Shown here one piece after another: positions 55,250-59,679 of a DNA stretch of 59,679 nucleotides. Where the stretch lies: assembly GCF_900130025.1 (NCBI RefSeq), contig NZ_FQXR01000015.1, forward strand, positions 1 through 59,679, in the 5' to 3' direction. The notes under the pieces are model-generated. The model had not been told where the DNA came from, did no database searches, and saw only the letters and a program-made list of their open reading frames with translations. Within the stretch, counting starts at the first letter, position 1. Every line of letters starts with the position of its first letter. The DNA comes from Sporanaerobacter acetigenes DSM 13106. Its GTDB lineage: Bacteria > Bacillota > Clostridia > Tissierellales > Sporanaerobacteraceae. Both the position numbers and the translations under genes were made by a program.

Positions 55250-57673
55250 ATGGACAAGGAAGAAAGTAAGATTATATCAGTAGATATTGAAGAAGAAATG
55301 AAAAAGTCCTATTTAGACTATGCAATGAGTGTTATAGTCAGTAGGGCACTTCCTGACGTTAGAGATGGACTTAAGCCTGTTCATAGAAGAATACTTTATG
55401 CTATGAATGAACTTGGGCTTTCTCCAGATAAGCAGTATAGAAAATCTGCCAGAGTTGTCGGTGATGTTTTAGGTAAGTATCATCCACATTCAGATACATC
55501 AGTATATGATGCTATGGTGAGACTTGCCCAAGATTTTAATATAAGATACACTCTTGTGGATGGTCATGGAAACTTTGGTTCTGTAGATGGCGACAGTGCT
55601 GCTGCTATGCGTTATACGGAAGTAAAAATGACAAAACTTGCTGTAGAAATGCTTAGAGATATAAACAAAGAAACAGTAGATTATAGACCAAATTTTGATG
55701 AATCTTTAAAAGAACCTGTAGTACTTCCAAGTAGATTTCCAAATTTATTGGTCAATGGTTCTTCTGGTATTGCTGTTGGTATGGCTACAAATATTCCTCC
55801 TCACAATTTAAGAGAAGTGATAGATGGAATTGTTGCCATGATAGATAATCCTGATATAGATATAGAAAGTCTTATGAAAATTATAAAGGGACCTGATTTT
55901 CCAACTGGAGCTATGATCATGGGAAAAGAAGGAATAAAATCTGCTTATAGAACAGGAAGAGGCAAAATAATCATAAGAGCTAAAGCAGAAATAGAAACCA
56001 ATGAAAAAGGGAAAAACAAAATAATAGTTACAGAAATTCCATATCAGGTAAATAAAGCTAAATTAATTGTAAAAATAGCAGAATTAGTTAGGGATAAAAG
56101 GCTTGAAGGAATATCTGATTTAAGAGATGAATCTGATAGAGAAGGTATGAGAATAGTAATTGAGCTAAAAAGAGATGCAAATCCCAATGTAGTATTAAAC
56201 AATTTATATAAGCATACTCAAATGCAAGAAACTTTTGGTGTGATAATGCTTGCTTTAGTAAATGATGAACCTAAGATACTTAATTTAAGGCAAGTTCTAA
56301 GACATTATTTGGATTATCAAAAAGAGATAATTATAAAAAGGACTCAATATGATTTAAATAAAGCAGAAGAAAGAGCACACATATTAGAAGGACTTAAAAT
56401 TGCTCTTGATCATATAGATGAAGTGATAAATATCATAAGGAGTTCAAAAGAAGAAAGTATTGCAAGAGAAAAACTTATGACTAGTTTCGGACTTTCAGAA
56501 AAACAAGCCCAAGCTATTCTTGATATGAGACTTAGAAGACTTACTGGATTAGAAAGAGAAAAAATTGAGGAAGAATATGAAGAACTAATAAAAGAAATAA
56601 ATAAATATAGAGAAATCCTTGCCAATGACAGATTGATATATCAGATAATAAGAGAAGAATTATTGGATATAAAGGATAAATATGGGGATAAAAGAAGAAC
56701 AGCTATCATGCCATCCCAAGATGAGATTGATATTGAAGATATGATTGAAGAAGAAGATGTAGTTATTACATTAACTCATCTTGGATATATAAAGAGATTG
56801 CCTGAAGATACCTATAAGACCCAAAAAAGAGGTGGACGTGGAATCACGGCTATAACTACAAGAGAAGAAGATTTTGTTGAACATTTATTTATAACTTCAA
56901 CTCATGATACTATTCTTTTCTTTACCAATGAAGGAAGGGTATTTGCTCTGAAAGCATATGAGATACCGGAAGGCAAAAGACAATCTAAAGGTATGGCTAT
57001 AATTAATTTATTAAATTTAAGTGGAAGTGAAAAAATAAATGCAGTCATACCAATAAGAGAATATGATCCAGAAAGTAATTTAGTATTTGTCACTAAAAAA
57101 GGAATTGTTAAAAAGACAAGATTTGAACAATTCAAGAATATTAGGAAAAATGGTCTTATAGCAATTACTTTAAAAGAAGATGATGAGCTTATTAGTGTGA
57201 GAAAAACTCATGGAAATAGAGAATTCATACTTGTGACTAAAGATGGAATGTCAATAAGGTTCCATGAAAAAGATGTTCGTGAAATGGGAAGAACAGCTGC
57301 TGGAGTTAAAGCTATAAATTTAAATGAAAAGGATCAAGTAGTGGGAATGGATTTGGTAGAAGAAGGCAAATATCTATTGGTAATAAGTGAAAATGGATAT
57401 GGAAAGAGGACTTCCCTTGAAGAATACAAAACTCAAACCAGAGGTGGAAAAGGAATTAAGACTTATCATGTAAAAGATAAAACTGGTCCATTAGTTTCTG
57501 CAAAAGTAGTAGATATGAGTGATGAAATAATGCTTATATCAATGGCAGGGATAATTATAAGACTTAGCGTTGAAGGTGTTTCAGAAATGGGGAGAAATAC
57601 CCAAGGTGTAACTTTGATGAGAATTGAAGGAGAAGATAAAGTAGTAGCTGTAGCTAAATATATTGGAGAATAG
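55250..57673 (+). CDS. gyrA: DNA gyrase subunit A
   Basis: An 807-residue breakage-reunion subunit with catalytic Y122 in AAMRYTE and six C-terminal beta-pinwheel repeats including the GyrA box (KRGGRG). AAGGAGG is 6 nt before the ATG at 55250. In the quinolone-determining region the sequence is [10 protein letters not shown]: residue 81 is Ser instead of the usual Gly, and residue 83 is Thr. That may reduce fluoroquinolone susceptibility, but it could be a lineage trait. Confidence 0.97.
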   Translation: MDKEESKIISVDIEEEMKKSYLDYAMSVIVSRALPDVRDGLKPVHRRILYAMNELGLSPDKQYRKSARVVGDVLGKYHPHSDTSVYDAMVRLAQDFNIRYTLVDGHGNFGSVDGDSAAAMRYTEVKMTKLAVEMLRDINKETVDYRPNFDESLKEPVVLPSRFPNLLVNGSSGIAVGMATNIPPHNLREVIDGIVAMIDNPDIDIESLMKIIKGPDFPTGAMIMGKEGIKSAYRTGRGKIIIRAKAEIETNEKGKNKIIVTEIPYQVNKAKLIVKIAELVRDKRLEGISDLRDESDREGMRIVIELKRDANPNVVLNNLYKHTQMQETFGVIMLALVNDEPKILNLRQVLRHYLDYQKEIIIKRTQYDLNKAEERAHILEGLKIALDHIDEVINIIRSSKEESIAREKLMTSFGLSEKQAQAILDMRLRRLTGLEREKIEEEYEELIKEINKYREILANDRLIYQIIREELLDIKDKYGDKRRTAIMPSQDEIDIEDMIEEEDVVITLTHLGYIKRLPEDTYKTQKRGGRGITAITTREEDFVEHLFITSTHDTILFFTNEGRVFALKAYEIPEGKRQSKGMAIINLLNLSGSEKINAVIPIREYDPESNLVFVTKKGIVKKTRFEQFKNIRKNGLIAITLKEDDELISVRKTHGNREFILVTKDGMSIRFHEKDVREMGRTAAGVKAINLNEKDQVVGMDLVEEGKYLLVISENGYGKRTSLEEYKTQTRGGKGIKTYHVKDKTGPLVSAKVVDMSDEIMLISMAGIIIRLSVEGVSEMGRNTQGVTLMRIEGEDKVVAVAKYIGE

Positions 57674-57677
57674 AAAA

Positions 57678-57710
57678 AATCCTCATATTGAAAAATATGA
57701 GGATTTTTTT
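57678..57710 (+). terminator. Terminator after gyrA
   Basis: AATCCTCATATT (57678-57689), GAAA loop and AATATGAGGATT (57694-57705), then TTTTT. It closes the dnaN-gyrA region. Confidence 0.93.
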
Positions 57711-57734
57711 ACATGAGAAAACCTAGTGAATTAC

Positions 57735-57763
57735 TTTACTTTATTTCCAAATTATTATAAAAT
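57735..57763 (+). promoter_or_regulatory. Possible rsbV operon promoter
   Basis: TTTACT (57735-57740), a 17-bp spacer and TAAAAT (57758-57763), a loose sigma-A match 40 bp before rsbV. No clear SigB-type GTTT/GGGTAT pair was found. Confidence 0.35.
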
Positions 57764-57801
57764 TAGTTTAGATTGATTTAGTTAAAAGGAGGGGATAATT
57801 T

Positions 57802-58119
57802 ATGTCATTAGATATAGAAATAAAATTTAATGAAAAAGAAAATACTTGGGTTATAAGTCCTATAGGAGAGATAGATATATATACTTCACCAAAGATAAAA
57901 GAAATATTATTTGAATCATTAGAAGAGAAAAATTCAAATATATTGATAGATGGTGAAAAATTGGATTATATCGATAGCACAGGGCTTGGAGTTTTAATAA
58001 GTATACTTAAAAAAGTAAGAGAAAGTGAGAATCATATTACAATTATCAATTTAAAATCTAATATACGAAAATTGTTTGATATAACAGGATTAGATAAAGT
58101 TTTCATAATTGAGGAGTGA
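57802..58119 (+). CDS. rsbV: Anti-anti-sigma factor RsbV (STAS domain)
   Basis: A 105-residue STAS protein with the phosphorylatable serine in YIDSTGLGVLISI (S57 region). When unphosphorylated it binds RsbW and frees the sigma factor. It opens the rsbV-rsbW-sigB operon, whose genes overlap or nearly so. Confidence 0.9.
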   Translation: MSLDIEIKFNEKENTWVISPIGEIDIYTSPKIKEILFESLEEKNSNILIDGEKLDYIDSTGLGVLISILKKVRESENHITIINLKSNIRKLFDITGLDKVFIIEE

Positions 58120-58124
58120 AAAAG

Positions 58125-58496
58125 ATGGAAAGAGATTTAATTACACTTAAGATTCCAAATAAGCCAAGCTATGTAGGAGTTATAAGACTTACTACTTCTT
58201 CTATAGCAAGTCAGGCGGGACTCAATATAGAGGAAATAGAAGATGTAAAAGTAGCCATAGCAGAGGCTTGTATAAATGCAATGGGAAAATCGGATAATTT
58301 TGATATTGAATATGAGTTATATATTGAAAAATTAGTTATATCTGTTAAAAATGTTTCTGAAGAAATAGATAGTAAATGTGAAGATTCGAAAGAGAGAGAA
58401 TTAGGAATATTAATAATCAAATCTCTAATGGATGAAGTTGAGTTTACAAGTGATGGAATTAAAATGATTAAACAAATAGAGGATGGTAATAAATGA
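58125..58496 (+). CDS. rsbW: Anti-sigma factor serine kinase RsbW
   Basis: A 123-residue GHKL-type kinase. The N-box lies in VKVAIAEACINAMGKS, and a degenerate G1 region follows (ERELGILIIKSLMDEV). It binds the sigma factor and phosphorylates RsbV. GAGGAG is 8 nt before the ATG at 58125, preferred to the GTG at 58116. Its stop overlaps the sigB ATG (ATGA). Confidence 0.88.
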   Translation: MERDLITLKIPNKPSYVGVIRLTTSSIASQAGLNIEEIEDVKVAIAEACINAMGKSDNFDIEYELYIEKLVISVKNVSEEIDSKCEDSKERELGILIIKSLMDEVEFTSDGIKMIKQIEDGNK

Positions 58497-59284
58497 TTAA
58501 ACAAGGTTATTATGAAAAAGAGGGAAATTCAAATATAGAAGATATTGATACAAAGACTTTGTTTAAAATTTATAAAGAAACTAGAGATATAACTATAAGA
58601 GAAGAGTTAATAAAAAGACATCTCTATATTGCTGAAATACTTTCTAAAAAGTATGCAAATAGGGGTATAGAATATGATGATATATACCAAGTAGCTTGTA
58701 TAGGATTAATATACGCCATAGATAGATATGATTTAGATAAAGGCTATGAATTTTCTAGTTTTGCTACACCTACTATTATAGGAGAGATAAAGAAGTATTT
58801 TAGAGATAAAGGTTGGACTATAAGAGTTCCTAGAAGGATACAAGAACTTTCAAAAAAAATAAACAATTCTAAAGTAGTACTCAGTCAGAAACTACAACGT
58901 TCTCCTACAGTAGGAGATATTGCAGAATATTTAAATTGTACAGAAGAAGAAGTTTTGGAAGCTATGGAAGCTAGCAAAGTATATACACCTCAGTCCCTAG
59001 ATTTAACTTATGATTCCAACAATGATGACAAGGATATAAATTTAGCAGAATTAATTGGAGAGGATGATATATATTTTAGTAAAATAGAAAACAATGATTT
59101 TGTAATGAAGACCATGGAAAAATTAAATGATATGGAAAAGAAAGTTCTTGTAGATAGATATTTTAATAAAAAAACACAAGTTGCTATAGCCAAGAGTTTA
59201 GGCATTTCTCAAATGACTGTTTCAAGAATTGAAAAGAGAGTTATTGAAAAATTTAGAAAAGAATTAGAAAAAACATTAAATTAA
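58493..59284 (+). CDS. sigB: SigB-type alternative sigma factor
   Basis: A 263-residue sigma factor of the SigB/SigF group: region 2 (YDDIYQVACIGLIYAIDRYD, FSSFATPTIIGEIKKYFRD), region 3 (WTIRVPRRIQELSKKI, LQRSPTVGDIAEYL) and region 4 (TQVAIAKSLGISQMTVSRIEKRV). Region 3 VPRRIQEL and EEEVLEAMEASK resemble general-stress SigB more than SigF. The partner-switching genes rsbV and rsbW lie directly upstream. It ends just before the second rRNA operon. Confidence 0.9.
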   Translation: MIKQGYYEKEGNSNIEDIDTKTLFKIYKETRDITIREELIKRHLYIAEILSKKYANRGIEYDDIYQVACIGLIYAIDRYDLDKGYEFSSFATPTIIGEIKKYFRDKGWTIRVPRRIQELSKKINNSKVVLSQKLQRSPTVGDIAEYLNCTEEEVLEAMEASKVYTPQSLDLTYDSNNDDKDINLAELIGEDDIYFSKIENNDFVMKTMEKLNDMEKKVLVDRYFNKKTQVAIAKSLGISQMTVSRIEKRVIEKFRKELEKTLN

Positions 59285-59297
59285 ATCATAAAAAGTA

Positions 59298-59326
59298 TTG
59301 ACATATGATAGTATAGCATATATAAT
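59298..59326 (+). promoter_or_regulatory. rrn promoter P1, right operon
   Basis: TTGACA (59298-59303), 17 bp, TATAAT (59321-59326): a perfect consensus, 13 bp after the sigB stop. Confidence 0.9.
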
Positions 59327-59376
59327 CTAATATTGTTGTCTGGCTGATTTGCTTTAAAAACAACGAAAAAAATATG

Positions 59377-59405
59377 TTGACAAATGTAGAAAAAGATGAT
59401 ATATT
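59377..59405 (+). promoter_or_regulatory. rrn promoter P2, right operon
   Basis: TTGACA (59377-59382), 17 bp, TATATT (59400-59405), about 87 bp before the 16S start. Confidence 0.88.
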
Positions 59406-59430
59406 AAGAAAGTCAGTGTTGAACTTAGAC

Positions 59431-59679
<249 letters not shown>

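Noticed and set aside
58493-59284. SigF of the sporulation cascade
   Set aside because: The gene trio order is the same as spoIIAA-spoIIAB-sigF, but region 3 residues resemble SigB and the proteins are short. The point is not settled without a tree.

Overview
The window is AT-rich, strongly purine-skewed DNA from a low-GC Gram-positive anaerobe of the Clostridia/Tissierellia kind. Support: the start of the 16S gene, [FeFe] hydrogenase, the sporulation-linked genes yyaC and ytaF, Soj/Spo0J/Noc, GGAGG ribosome sites and frequent TTG/GTG starts. Tissierellales, the group of known purine specialists, is my inference. The window spans the chromosome origin. It begins inside a 16S rRNA gene on the minus strand and ends inside another on the plus strand, so two rRNA operons point away from oriC.

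Layout. (1) 1-0.7 kb: 16S 5' end and tandem rrn promoters. (2) 0.7-3.4 kb: yyaC, UPF0180, DUF4446 and a cysteine-desulfurase-like gene. (3) 3.4-27.6 kb: a large purine-catabolism island, almost all on the minus strand. It holds a MobA-like MoCo cytidylyltransferase, a chemoreceptor, adenine deaminase, a four-subunit molybdenum hydroxylase with a split Mo subunit, a purine permease, a diverged second adenine-deaminase-like enzyme, and a bacterial microcompartment (BMC) shell set (three BMC-H, one BMC-P, a flavoprotein-like Eut protein and a 74-aa unknown). It continues with UbiD and UbiX, an isochorismatase-like amidase, an allantoinase/hydantoinase-type amidohydrolase, a divergent cyclase-family hydrolase, a PucR regulator, formimino-THF cyclodeaminase, a formate channel and two Na+/alanine-glycine symporters. 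(4) 27.7-32.3 kb: a trimeric [FeFe] hydrogenase operon. (5) 32.4-39.4 kb: a Ca2+/Na+ exchanger, an ECF sigma/anti-sigma pair with repeated upstream elements and secreted proteins, YtaF and a PhzF-like gene. (6) 39.4-48.4 kb: the conserved left arm of oriC (parS, spo0J, soj, noc, rsmG, mnmG, mnmE, jag, yidC, yidD, rnpA, rpmH). (7) 48.4-57.7 kb: bipartite oriC with dnaA, then dnaN, yaaA, recF, remB-like, gyrB and gyrA. (8) 57.8-59.7 kb: rsbV-rsbW-sigB and the second rRNA operon.

Main interpretation. The island supplies a plausible enzyme for nearly every step of the classical anaerobic purine pathway known biochemically from purinolytic clostridia: adenine, hypoxanthine, xanthine, 4-ureido-5-imidazolecarboxylate, aminoimidazolecarboxylate, 4-aminoimidazole, 4-imidazolone, formiminoglycine, then glycine and methenyl-THF/formate. 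A microcompartment is built in, without the aldehyde dehydrogenase typical of metabolosomes. The formiminotransferase is the one step with no candidate here. The hydrogenase next door could dispose of electrons from xanthine formation. The step assignments are inference from enzyme families and gene order; the families themselves are read from the sequence.
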